In this document: positions 1 to 6,972 of the stretch, in pieces
Layout: each line of letters starts with the position of its first letter
Numbering within the stretch: the first letter of the stretch is position 1
Assembly (NCBI GenBank): GCA_035906235.1
Contig: JAMIFN010000105.1
Span: 1 to 21,172 of the forward strand
Reading direction: 5' to 3'
Origin: JAMIFN01 sp035906235
GTDB lineage: Bacteria > Pseudomonadota > Gammaproteobacteria > Burkholderiales > Burkholderiaceae_C
Length of the DNA stretch: 21,172 bases
Notes under the pieces: model-generated
The model's database searches: none
Told to the model about the DNA's origin: nothing
The model's input: only the letters and a program-made list of their open reading frames with translations
Program-made: the position numbers and the translations under genes

Positions 1-201
1 AAAGTCCTCACTGCAAGGTCATTCTCATAGGATCGCGTCTGCTTGGGCTACTTAAGCGGGCGCTAAATTTAAGGTAGCTGGCGGCAGTATCAGCGTGGGC
101 TTGCGCGGGTGCTGTAGCGAGATCTAAATCAAAACCCTAAGCATGTAGATCTGCCTGAATAAGGCTTGCGGACGGCGGTTCAACTCCGCCCAGCTCCACC
201 A
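1..201 (+). ncRNA. ssrA: tmRNA (ssrA), 3' part
   Basis: This is the 3' portion of transfer-messenger RNA, which rescues stalled ribosomes and tags the unfinished protein. The end at 174-201 forms a T-arm and acceptor strand: GGCGG, a TTCAACT loop, CCGCC, then CAGCTCCACCA with an encoded CCA. That ending is typical of bacterial tmRNA. The 5' half, including the tRNA-like 5' acceptor strand and probably the tag reading frame, lies outside the window. A Rho-independent terminator follows directly. The call is from recognition of the 3' end; no covariance model was run. Confidence 0.9.
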
Positions 202-212
202 TTTAATCATCT

Positions 213-248
213 AAAAGCCTCCATAGTCATCCGATTTGGGGGCTTTTT
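213..248 (+). terminator. Rho-independent terminator of ssrA
   Basis: The left arm AAAAGCCTCC (213-222) pairs with GGGGGCTTTT (238-247) through ten pairs, including one G-T wobble, across a 15-nt loop. The T-run continues to 248. It lies 11 bases after the tmRNA CCA and so ends the tmRNA transcript. Confidence 0.85.
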
Positions 249-322
249 CATTGGTAAAACAACGGTAAAAGTCCGCATACACTTAGCCGTCCACACACCG
301 AGCCACACTCTTCATCATCTAT

Positions 323-1111
323 ATGGGCTTGATATTCGAATCGCTTAACGCTTGGGAAGTTATGTTTTGGGGTCTGGTGTTTTTCGCCAGCATTTATCTG
401 CTCTTCGGCGGCGCCGGCTGGATTCTCACGCGGCATATCCTGCCAAGGTTGGGGCTAGGCCATACCCTCGATCCTCGCCCCTTGGCGCCGGGGCAGTTGG
501 GGCGGGAACTCGCGCTATCGAGCCTGTCCATCCTGATTTTCGGCTGCGGCATGATTTTCCCCTGGGGGCTGTTGCAGCTGGGCTGGGCGCACTTGACACC
601 CGCCGCTAGCGCGCAGCGCATCGCGCTAGAAATATTTGCCCTCTTGCTTTGGAATGATGTGCATTTTTGGCTGAATCACCGCTTGCTGCATACCGCTTGG
701 CTGCGTCGCTTTCATGTGCCGCACCACCGCTCCACGGTCACAACGCCTTTTTCCACTTACAGCTTTCATCCGATCGAGGCGCTGATGCTGGGCAATGTCA
801 TCTTGCTGCCGATGCTGGTGCATGACTTCAGCTTTTGGGCCTTGTTTTCCGTGCCCTTATTCAGCCTGTTTTTCAACTGCATAGGCCACGCCAATTACGA
901 CTTTTTCAGCAAAGTGTCTTACCAACACTGGTTTGCAGCCAGCCGGCGCCACCATTTGCATCACGCCTGCTACCACGGCAACTATGGTTTCCAGTTCACC
1001 TTTATGGACAGGATTTTCGGCACCCAATTGGCCGCCAACGCCGCCGGCGCAGCCATCGCTCGGCATCATGGCCTGCAGGCTGGCGCGCCATCGTCAGACC
1101 GCCCCGCATGA
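323..1111 (+). CDS. Sterol desaturase / fatty acid hydroxylase superfamily protein (copy 1)
   Basis: A 262-residue membrane protein of the fatty acid hydroxylase superfamily, whose members use a histidine-bound diiron centre to hydroxylate or desaturate lipids or sterols. The histidine clusters are visible: H114/H119/H123 in HFWLNHRLLH, HVPHH at 131-135, H149, H189, and RRHHLHH near 208-214. Hydrophobic stretches lie near residues 12-34, 64-88 and 155-187. The ATG at 323 has no clear ribosome binding site; an in-frame ATG at 362 (MFWGLVFF) is an alternative start. It is the first gene of a tightly packed plus-strand unit and overlaps the desaturase gene by four bases (ATGA). The substrate is unknown; the context suggests an acyl or isoprenoid lipid. 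Confidence 0.87.
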   Translation: MGLIFESLNAWEVMFWGLVFFASIYLLFGGAGWILTRHILPRLGLGHTLDPRPLAPGQLGRELALSSLSILIFGCGMIFPWGLLQLGWAHLTPAASAQRIALEIFALLLWNDVHFWLNHRLLHTAWLRRFHVPHHRSTVTTPFSTYSFHPIEALMLGNVILLPMLVHDFSFWALFSVPLFSLFFNCIGHANYDFFSKVSYQHWFAASRRHHLHHACYHGNYGFQFTFMDRIFGTQLAANAAGAAIARHHGLQAGAPSSDRPA

Positions 1112-2058
1112 AAGTGCGCCAGCGCAGCCGCAGCCTATTCGCCCGCCTCAGACATGGTCGCGATTGGCAAAGCCTGGTTTATATGGCGCTGTTGCCGCTA
1201 TTGGCCCTGCAGCAATGGCACCACGGTTTTTCTGCGCCGCTTTATGCCCTGATGCTGTTTCTCACCTTGGGTATTGGGGTGATTCATCACAACCACACGC
1301 ATCTGCGCATGTGGCAGGGCCGCAGGGCCAATCGCTGCACCGACTATGCGATTACCTTGTTGCAAGGCCACCCCAGCTGCGTCTTCTGGCCCAGCCATGT
1401 GCGCAACCATCACCGCTATAAACATGGCGCTAAGGACATTGCGCGCACTTACCGTTTTGGTGCGGACAGCAATCACCTCGTCGGCTATCTGCTGCACCCA
1501 TTCCAGGCCATAGGCGTGCTGTATCCGGCAATTTTTTTATGGCTATCTTCTTTGCGCAGGCACTGGCCTGGCGTGTGGCGCTATTGCCTGATGCAGTATG
1601 GGGTTTGGCTGTCTTCGTGGCTCATCTTGCTGGCCATTCACCCAGGCAAGGCCTTGCTTTATGTGATTTTGCCGCAGCTGTATGGCCTGCACTGGTTGCT
1701 GGCCACCAATTACTTGCAACACGCGCACGCCGATGGCAGCGCCGAGAGCCGCCACGGGCATCCGCAATTCAATTACGCCAGAAATTTCGAGGGGCTGGTC
1801 AATCCCCTGCTGTTCAATATCGGCTTGCATACGGCGCACCATGAAAATTCCCGCGCGCATTGGTCCGAGCTGAGCACGCTGCATCAGCAACACTATCGTC
1901 AGCGCGTCCATCCCGCGCTGAACGAGGCCGGGCTAATACCCTATATGCTGCGCGTTTTCGTGCTCGGCACCGTTATGCCGGGCTTACGCAGCAAGTCGCT
2001 GCAGCGCCCTCCAGAATCACCCGCTGCGCCCCAGCCACATCCCCCACAGGAATCTTGA
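1108..2058 (+). CDS. Membrane fatty acid desaturase
   Basis: A 316-residue integral membrane fatty acid desaturase-family protein. The three histidine boxes of the diiron site are present: HHNHTH at 60-65, HVRNHH at 97-102 and HTAHH at 241-245, with an extra HAH at 205-207. Hydrophobic segments near 24-34, 44-58, 133-148 and 166-196 fit a four-helix topology. The start is the ATG inside the ATGA overlap with the previous gene, which implies translational coupling; the frame is open further upstream, but that would lie inside the preceding gene. The C-terminal tail (about 295-316) is rich in Pro and His-Pro. Three bases separate it from the next gene. The family hydroxylates or desaturates acyl chains and also includes carotenoid and alkane enzymes, so the exact reaction is open. 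Confidence 0.88.
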   Translation: MKVRQRSRSLFARLRHGRDWQSLVYMALLPLLALQQWHHGFSAPLYALMLFLTLGIGVIHHNHTHLRMWQGRRANRCTDYAITLLQGHPSCVFWPSHVRNHHRYKHGAKDIARTYRFGADSNHLVGYLLHPFQAIGVLYPAIFLWLSSLRRHWPGVWRYCLMQYGVWLSSWLILLAIHPGKALLYVILPQLYGLHWLLATNYLQHAHADGSAESRHGHPQFNYARNFEGLVNPLLFNIGLHTAHHENSRAHWSELSTLHQQHYRQRVHPALNEAGLIPYMLRVFVLGTVMPGLRSKSLQRPPESPAAPQPHPPQES

Positions 2059-2061
2059 CCC

Positions 2062-4032
2062 ATGCCTATCGCTTTTGAGCATGTTTATCTCCGCAATGCC
2101 GCTTACTTTCTGCCGGGTGAGCCCGTGGACAATGTGCGCATGGATGATTTTGTCGCGCCTTTGAATCGCATTTCTGGGCGTATCAAACAGCGCATCCTGA
2201 ATGAAAACGGCATCAAGCAGCGCTATTACGCACTGGATGCGCAGGGCGCGACCACGCACACCAATGCGGCCTTGGCAGCCAACGCCATACGCCAGTGCCT
2301 GGCCAATGCCAAGCTTGGGCAAGAGCACATCTCGCTGCTCGCCAGCAGCTCGTCGGGCGGCGATGCCTTGATGCCTGGTTTCGCCAACATGATTCAGGGC
2401 GAGCTTGCTGCGCCGCCTATGGAAACCAGCTCCATACATGGCATTTGCGCCGCTGGCGTAGCCGCCATCCAAACGGTGGCGCAAGGCATAGAGCTGGGCG
2501 CGCACCGCGCGGGGATCGCGGTGGCCAGCGAAATGCCTTCCCGCCTGTTCAAGCGTTCGCGCTTTGCGGCGCAGAATTACGATGCCGATTTTGACGCGCA
2601 TTTCCTGCGCTGGATGCTGTCCGATGGCGCTGGCGCCGTGCTCCTGAGCCGCGATCAGCAGCAAGGCTTGCCAATTGCGCCCGGCCTGCGCATTCGCCTG
2701 AAATGGGTGCACCAGCGCTCGTTCTCGGGCGACTATCCCGTTTGTATGCAGCTGGGGCTGAGCGCCGATCGCCAACGCGGGCATCTCGACTACCCATCCT
2801 GGAGCGCCGCCGAAGCGGATGGCGCCCTGTCCCTGCGCCAAGACATCCGCCTGCTGCCGCATCTGTTTGATATCGGCATCCACGAATACATCAAACTGGT
2901 CAATGAGGGCTGGCTGCAGCCCGAAAAAATCAGCCACTTCCTCTGCCATTACTCGTCTGAAAAATTCATCCCGGTTGTGGATGGGCTGATGCAAAAGGCC
3001 GGCCTCGCCATCCCGCGCGAACGCTGGTTCAGCAACCTGGCCTGGCGCGGCAATACTGGCGCGGCATCCATCCTCATCATGCTGGCAGAGTTCCTGCAAT
3101 CCAAGCCCCTGTCTCCTGGCGAACAGATATTTTGCTATGTACCCGAATCGGGCCGCTTCACGACCGCCTATATGCTGCTTGAAGTCGAGCAAGACACGCC
3201 AGACACGCCGCCACCAGCACCGCAGGCCGCACCAGCCAGCACCGCCCACGCGCGCGTGCAGCCCCCAAACAACCCCGATACCGCCCCCGCCCCCGATACC
3301 GATACCAGCGCCGATGGCATCGCGCCCCCGCACGATCCAGCATCCGCCCCCGCCGGGCTTAGTAAGCTGCTGACCGAGCTGGGCAGCATCTGGCACGACT
3401 ACCGCTCAAGCGTATGGCGCACGCCCTTGATCACGGCTTTGCGGGAGCAGCGTTTTAGCCCCCATGACTACACCAAGTGGATGGCCGACTGGATTCCACA
3501 AGTGCGCCAAGGCACGCAATGGATGCGCAAAGCAAGCGCTGGCTTATCGGCGCAATATGCGCCGCTGGCGGCCTTGATCGCCCTGCACGCTGGCGAAGAA
3601 CAGGACGATTTCCAAATTCTGTACCGCGATTACCGCCAAGCGGGCGGCACGGTCGAGGACATCGATGCGCTGCAGCGCAACCCCGGCGGCGAAGCGCTCA
3701 ATGCCTACCTGCACGCCCTGGCCGCAAAGCCCAACGCCATCGGCTTGTTGGGCGCCATCTATATCATCGAAGGCACTGGTCAGCGCATCATCCCAGCCTT
3801 GCTGCCCTTGCTCAAAGCCAGCCTGAAATTGCCGCCCGATGCTTTCCGCTTCTTGGAATACCACGGGCAAAATGACGAACACCATCTCGAACGCTGGCTA
3901 GCCGCCGTCACCCTGGCTTTGGACTGCGACCCAAGTGGCACTGCCGAAAAACACATCATCGACACAGCGCGCCGCACCGCAGCCTTGTACCTGATGCAAT
4001 TCCATGACACCAAAGAACTGGACACGCCATGA
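2062..4032 (+). CDS. Ketoacyl synthase III fused to haem-oxygenase-like diiron domain
   Basis: A 656-residue two-domain protein. Residues 1-376 form a thiolase-fold ketosynthase III: nucleophile C129 in GICAAG, H296 in CHYSSE and N331 in RGNTGA make the expected Cys-His-Asn triad. The start (FLPGEPV, then a KQRILNENGIKQRYYALD region) resembles the StlD/DarB-like branch rather than housekeeping FabH; that subgrouping is from memory. Residues 377-432 are a Pro/Ala/Asp-rich linker. Residues 433-650 look like a haem-oxygenase-like diiron oxidase (UndA/CADD/TenA fold): HAGEEQDDF at 509-517, E570 in IYIIEGTG, and H601-x3-D605-x2-H608. In helix 1 the expected His ligand position seems to be Asp (D516). 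A plausible role is condensing an acyl chain and then oxidising or cleaving it. It overlaps the next gene by ATGA. Confidence 0.82.
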   Translation: MPIAFEHVYLRNAAYFLPGEPVDNVRMDDFVAPLNRISGRIKQRILNENGIKQRYYALDAQGATTHTNAALAANAIRQCLANAKLGQEHISLLASSSSGGDALMPGFANMIQGELAAPPMETSSIHGICAAGVAAIQTVAQGIELGAHRAGIAVASEMPSRLFKRSRFAAQNYDADFDAHFLRWMLSDGAGAVLLSRDQQQGLPIAPGLRIRLKWVHQRSFSGDYPVCMQLGLSADRQRGHLDYPSWSAAEADGALSLRQDIRLLPHLFDIGIHEYIKLVNEGWLQPEKISHFLCHYSSEKFIPVVDGLMQKAGLAIPRERWFSNLAWRGNTGAASILIMLAEFLQSKPLSPGEQIFCYVPESGRFTTAYMLLEVEQDTPDTPPPAPQAAPASTAHARVQPPNNPDTAPAPDTDTSADGIAPPHDPASAPAGLSKLLTELGSIWHDYRSSVWRTPLITALREQRFSPHDYTKWMADWIPQVRQGTQWMRKASAGLSAQYAPLAALIALHAGEEQDDFQILYRDYRQAGGTVEDIDALQRNPGGEALNAYLHALAAKPNAIGLLGAIYIIEGTGQRIIPALLPLLKASLKLPPDAFRFLEYHGQNDEHHLERWLAAVTLALDCDPSGTAEKHIIDTARRTAALYLMQFHDTKELDTP

Positions 4033-4943
4033 GCCGCACCGCAGACTTCATGAAGCAGGAACATGACCCCGAAAACCCCAACCCTTGGCTCGCGTCCTAT
4101 CTGGATCGCAGCACACCGCTGCCCGACACCGTCAAAGCCGCCTGGCTGAAGGATTCCAGCTCGCCATCGCGCCAATACCTGCTGCCATTTGTGCGGCCGC
4201 TGGCGCGTTTGCTGATTATTCTCATCCAGGTGATCAAGATTTTTCTGCCTGAACGCTGGGCGCATTCAGGGCTGCTGCATGCCATTTTGGTATGGGGCTT
4301 AAAGCGCTTCGTCTCGCCGGAGGCCAACTGGTTGATCCTGCGCCATTTTCATGCGGGCTCGCAAATCCTGGCCTTTATCGCCGCCAACGCACCGGTTGCT
4401 ATCAGCACCACGCCGCTACAGCCGCGCACGATTGATGCGCTGCGCGACCATGTCTTCGTCAAACACGACATCAATTTGTACAACTTTGTTATCCGGCTGA
4501 ATCAGGCCTTGCGCGATGCTGGCAAAAACCTAGTTGCCCCGCCCCAGCTCGACCTGAGCATGATCCAAGACCCCGGCCTCAAGCTAGAGGACATGCCCGC
4601 AGGGCGCCTCAATGTGCTGGATCTGCAAAGTGCGATTGAGCTATTCACACCGCTGTATCAATTGCTCCTGACCGACAACGACTTCTGGCGTGCCGCCAAC
4701 TCGCTGCAGCTGGACGAAACCATAGGCATCTATGCCGCCCAAATCCTAGAGGCACCGCAGCACCTCATTTTGGTCAACAACAGCCACCCCCTGGTGCCGC
4801 TCTCGACCCTGCGCGCGGGTTTTCGGCTGGTCTTGCACGGCCTGTCATCTGAAATGCTGCACAGCCTGCTGATGCAGCACAAAGCGGCGCAGCACGGCGA
4901 GCCAACCCCTGTACCCACGCCTGTACCCACGCCGGTGGACTAA
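4029..4943 (+). CDS. Uncharacterised 304-residue protein, last gene of the plus unit
   Basis: I do not recognise this family. The start ATG overlaps the stop of the ketosynthase-diiron gene (ATGA), so it is almost certainly co-translated and works with it. Visible features are a charged and proline-rich N-terminus (1-50), a hydrophobic stretch near 57-73 followed by another at 81-92, a RHFHAG motif at 105-110, and a conserved-looking DHVFVKHDINLYN segment near 140-155. The body is mostly helical in composition. The C-terminus ends in a PTPV repeat encoded by a 12-bp tandem duplication. No signal peptide is clear. Membrane-associated partner or accessory protein of the lipid pathway is an inference from position only. 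Its stop meets the convergent minus-strand frame. Confidence 0.75.
   Translation: MSRTADFMKQEHDPENPNPWLASYLDRSTPLPDTVKAAWLKDSSSPSRQYLLPFVRPLARLLIILIQVIKIFLPERWAHSGLLHAILVWGLKRFVSPEANWLILRHFHAGSQILAFIAANAPVAISTTPLQPRTIDALRDHVFVKHDINLYNFVIRLNQALRDAGKNLVAPPQLDLSMIQDPGLKLEDMPAGRLNVLDLQSAIELFTPLYQLLLTDNDFWRAANSLQLDETIGIYAAQILEAPQHLILVNNSHPLVPLSTLRAGFRLVLHGLSSEMLHSLLMQHKAAQHGEPTPVPTPVPTPVD
4908..4931 (+). repeat. 12-bp tandem duplication in the 3' end of the 304-residue gene
   Basis: CCTGTACCCACG occurs twice in exact tandem, with degenerate partial copies on both sides, and encodes the C-terminal PTPV repeats. The unit is a multiple of three, so copy number changes would not shift the frame. Confidence 0.8.
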
Positions 4944-4975
4944 GCGAGCAAGCCGCAAAAAGCAATCCGTAATTT

Positions 4976-5019
4976 GGGACAATTCTGCCAAAAATACAAA
5001 GAATCGCCGTATTTGTCCC
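4976..5019. terminator. Possible hairpin between the convergent units
   Basis: GGGACAA (4976-4982) and TTGTCCC (5013-5019) are inverted, extended by imperfect A/T pairs, with a 30-base interior and a T-run (ATTTTT) just after. It lies just past the stop of the plus-strand unit and could end it. The long loop makes this weak. The surrounding 4950-5150 stretch is clearly richer in A and T than its neighbours. Confidence 0.35.
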
Positions 5020-5086
5020 ATTTTTGGAACAATAAACATTTACTATAGTTATTTATGGCATTTTCAACCATGGTTTTCGCAAAAAT

Positions 5087-5113
5087 AGCCAAAAAACTTG
5101 CCTGAGCAGCTAT
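5087..5113 (-). repeat. Dispersed short repeat, copy 1
   Basis: On the minus strand this reads ATAGCTGCTCAGGCAAG followed by T-rich sequence and GGCT. It is one of six copies in this window of a roughly 30-bp repeat with core GCTGCTCAGGCAGG. This copy lies inside the non-homologous 3' end of the kdsC remnant. Confidence 0.8.
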
Positions 5114-5473
5114 GGTTTTATTGTTATTTTTTAGGTAATTTCGCCCCCAGAAACCCTGCTCAAGAAAAGCCAAGCGCGTGCGCAGGGCGGGCGAATCGCG
5201 GCCACTGATGATGGCGGGCGTAATGCCCGCGCGTTGCAGCATTTTTAGGCCGTGGCCGTCGAGCGAGTGAAAGGCTTTCAGCACTTCGCCCTGTTCTGAA
5301 TAATAGAGCTTGCCATCGGTGAGCACGCCATCCACATCAAAAAACACCACGCGCACGGCGCGGGCGCGGGTGAGTAAGGCTTCTGGCAACGCCAGTGCGG
5401 TATTGGCGACTAGGGCTTGGGTGGGGACGGGTAGGTTCATACCCGCCATCTTAAAGCCTGCCAGGGATGGGTT

Positions 5474-6247
5474 TTACACCCCAAACCCCCCCGCTACCGC
5501 CAAGGTTTGCCCCGTGATGTAGTTGGCTTTGCTGGATGCCAAAAACACGGCGGCGTTGGCAATGTCTTCGCCTTTACCAAAGCGGCGCATGGGCAGCATG
5601 CCTTTGACCATGGCTTCCCATTCGGGCGTAAACACGCCTTGGGCGCGCAGTTTAAGGAACATGCCCGCCTCAATCACGCCCACCAATACGCTGTTGGCGC
5701 GAATATTGAATTGCCCTTCTTCGCTGGCGATGCCGCGCACCAGCGCTTCGTTGGCTGATTTAGGGATGACAGAGAGGCCATCACGCGCTGGCCAAATGAT
5801 GTGCCCGCCCGAGCCAATATGCACGATAGAGCCGCCGCCCTGCGCCTTGAAATGCGGCAGCAGGCCGCGCACCAGGCGGTAAAAGCCCGTGACTTCGGCC
5901 TGCATATGCTCTTCCCACAGCTCGTCGGTAAATTCGCTAATCAGCAATTGGTGCGCCACGCCCGCAGCGGCAAACACCAGGGTGTGGATGCGCCCGTGGG
6001 TGGCGATGGCATCAGCTATCACGCGTTTAATGCCTGCGCCATCGGCGGCGTTGAGTTGGTGCACGCTGGCCTTTTGCCCAGCGGCTTGCACCTGCTGGGC
6101 TTGTTCTTGCGCGGCGGCTTCGTTGCTGTTGTAGGTGATGGCTACGGCGCTGCCGTCTAGCGCAAATTGCTGCGCACAAGCAGCGCCTAGGCCGCCTGAG
6201 CCGCCGATGATGAGGGCTGCGCCTTGGGGAAAAAGTGGGGTCGTCAT
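5474..6247 (-). CDS. SDR-family oxidoreductase lacking the catalytic Tyr
   Basis: A 257-residue protein with the classical short-chain dehydrogenase/reductase fold. The nucleotide-binding glycine motif is GGSGGLG (15-21), and the C-terminal end (NYITGQTLAVAGGF) is typical of FabG-like SDRs. The active site is unusual. The Ser is kept in HIGSGGH (S146) and the Lys in IPKSA (K163), but the position four residues before Lys, normally the catalytic Tyr, is S159. The usual NNAG motif reads FAAAG. The protein may therefore use another mechanism, or bind NAD(P) without being a standard dehydrogenase. AGGAGA lies upstream of the ATG. It is the last intact gene of the minus-strand unit, 32 bases after the NTF2-like gene. 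Confidence 0.88.
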   Translation of the reverse strand: MTTPLFPQGAALIIGGSGGLGAACAQQFALDGSAVAITYNSNEAAAQEQAQQVQAAGQKASVHQLNAADGAGIKRVIADAIATHGRIHTLVFAAAGVAHQLLISEFTDELWEEHMQAEVTGFYRLVRGLLPHFKAQGGGSIVHIGSGGHIIWPARDGLSVIPKSANEALVRGIASEEGQFNIRANSVLVGVIEAGMFLKLRAQGVFTPEWEAMVKGMLPMRRFGKGEDIANAAVFLASSKANYITGQTLAVAGGFGV

Positions 6248-6279
6248 GGCTAAAGTCTCCTGTTAAAAATGGGGGAAAT

Positions 6280-6951
6280 TTATTGGCCCAAAAGCGCAAC
6301 TTTGACTAAAGCGCCGAAGTTGCGCGCCTTTTGCAGCATAGAGGGTGCTGGGCGGATGCGCACATGGCCAGGCAGCAAATCGCCTTTGGCTTGGCGGTGG
6401 ATTTTTTCTTTCACCTCGGGCTGCAGTTTACCCATGCCGGCCAGCTCAAAAAACACTTCTTTGGCATTGCCAAAATCAAAAAAATCGTGCTGCCAACGCC
6501 ACTGGTAATTGCCCGCGTACTGAAACCACGAGCCGCCTAAGCCTTCAATCACTATGCGCTCGCCATCGGCGCGGGTGTGGGGCGATATTTGCCGCCAAAA
6601 GCCGATGACCGTGCCGCGCTTTTCGTCAATGATGAGGTCGTGGTAGGGGTAGCTCCAGGCCTCAAATCCCTTCATTTGGTAGCCCACGGCAATATCTAAA
6701 ATTTCTTGCTTATTGCGGGCGATGAAGTTTTCGTGCGGCCCCACATTCCATTGGTAGGTGGCGTCGTCGCAGTAAAACGGCGCCAGGGTGCTGACCCAGT
6801 CGCCCCCTTGGGTTTCGGCATCGGCGCAGGCTTGCAGCCAGCGGCGCACCATTTCTTCCAGCTCTTCGCGCGGGTAGGCTTGGCTCACGCCCTCGGGCAA
6901 GATGGAAGGCGAGGTGATTTTGCCTAGCGCAGCGGTGTGAAAAGGGTTCAT
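6280..6951 (-). CDS. NTF2/SnoaL-like protein
   Basis: A 223-residue protein whose first 150 or so residues look like an NTF2/ketosteroid-isomerase-type fold. It opens with a helix (LEEMVRRWLQACADAE), then FYCDDATYQWNVGPHENFIARNKQEI and beta-rich segments including GTVIGFWRQISPH and GGSWFQYAG. Members act as isomerases, cyclases, dehydratases or small-molecule carriers; none of these can be chosen from the sequence. The C-terminal 60 residues (from about 160) extend beyond the usual 130-residue domain. AGGAGG sits upstream of the ATG. It lies 21 bases after the extended SDR, within the minus operon. From memory, a protein of this fold (Rv0760c) also sits near CYP51 in Mycobacterium tuberculosis, which supports a pathway link. 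Confidence 0.75.
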   Translation of the reverse strand: MNPFHTAALGKITSPSILPEGVSQAYPREELEEMVRRWLQACADAETQGGDWVSTLAPFYCDDATYQWNVGPHENFIARNKQEILDIAVGYQMKGFEAWSYPYHDLIIDEKRGTVIGFWRQISPHTRADGERIVIEGLGGSWFQYAGNYQWRWQHDFFDFGNAKEVFFELAGMGKLQPEVKEKIHRQAKGDLLPGHVRIRPAPSMLQKARNFGALVKVALLGQ

Positions 6952-6972
6952 GGCGCGGGCCTCCTATCGTGT

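Larger units (their letters stand above)
4940..5449 (-). pseudogene. kdsC: Truncated KdsC (KDO-8-phosphate phosphatase) remnant
   Basis: KdsC is a small HAD-family phosphatase that removes phosphate from KDO-8-phosphate in lipopolysaccharide synthesis. Residues about 30-96 match it well: VRVVFFDVDGVLTDG holds the HAD motif I aspartates (D38, D40) and IISGRDS holds motif II. After about residue 96 (near base 5162) similarity stops and the frame runs through AT-rich DNA and a dispersed repeat. The motif III lysine and motif IV GDDxxD are absent, and I found no trace of them in other frames nearby. The intact family is about 170-190 residues, so roughly the last 80 are missing. It lies 24 bases after the SDR stop and may be transcribed, but is expected to be inactive. 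Confidence 0.75.

Noticed and set aside
835..1107. N-terminal extension of the desaturase
   Set aside because: It would lie entirely in another frame of the hydroxylase gene; the ATGA overlap at 1108 gives the normal start and family length.
2017..3396. 459-codon open frame on the minus strand across the ketosynthase gene
   Set aside because: The opposite strand encodes an intact ketosynthase with its active-site residues; the antisense product is low-complexity and unlike any family.
4944..5162. Missing C-terminal half of KdsC in another frame (simple frameshift)
   Set aside because: I found no GDDxxD-like or other HAD motif III/IV sequence in any minus-strand frame here; the DNA is AT-rich and unrelated.
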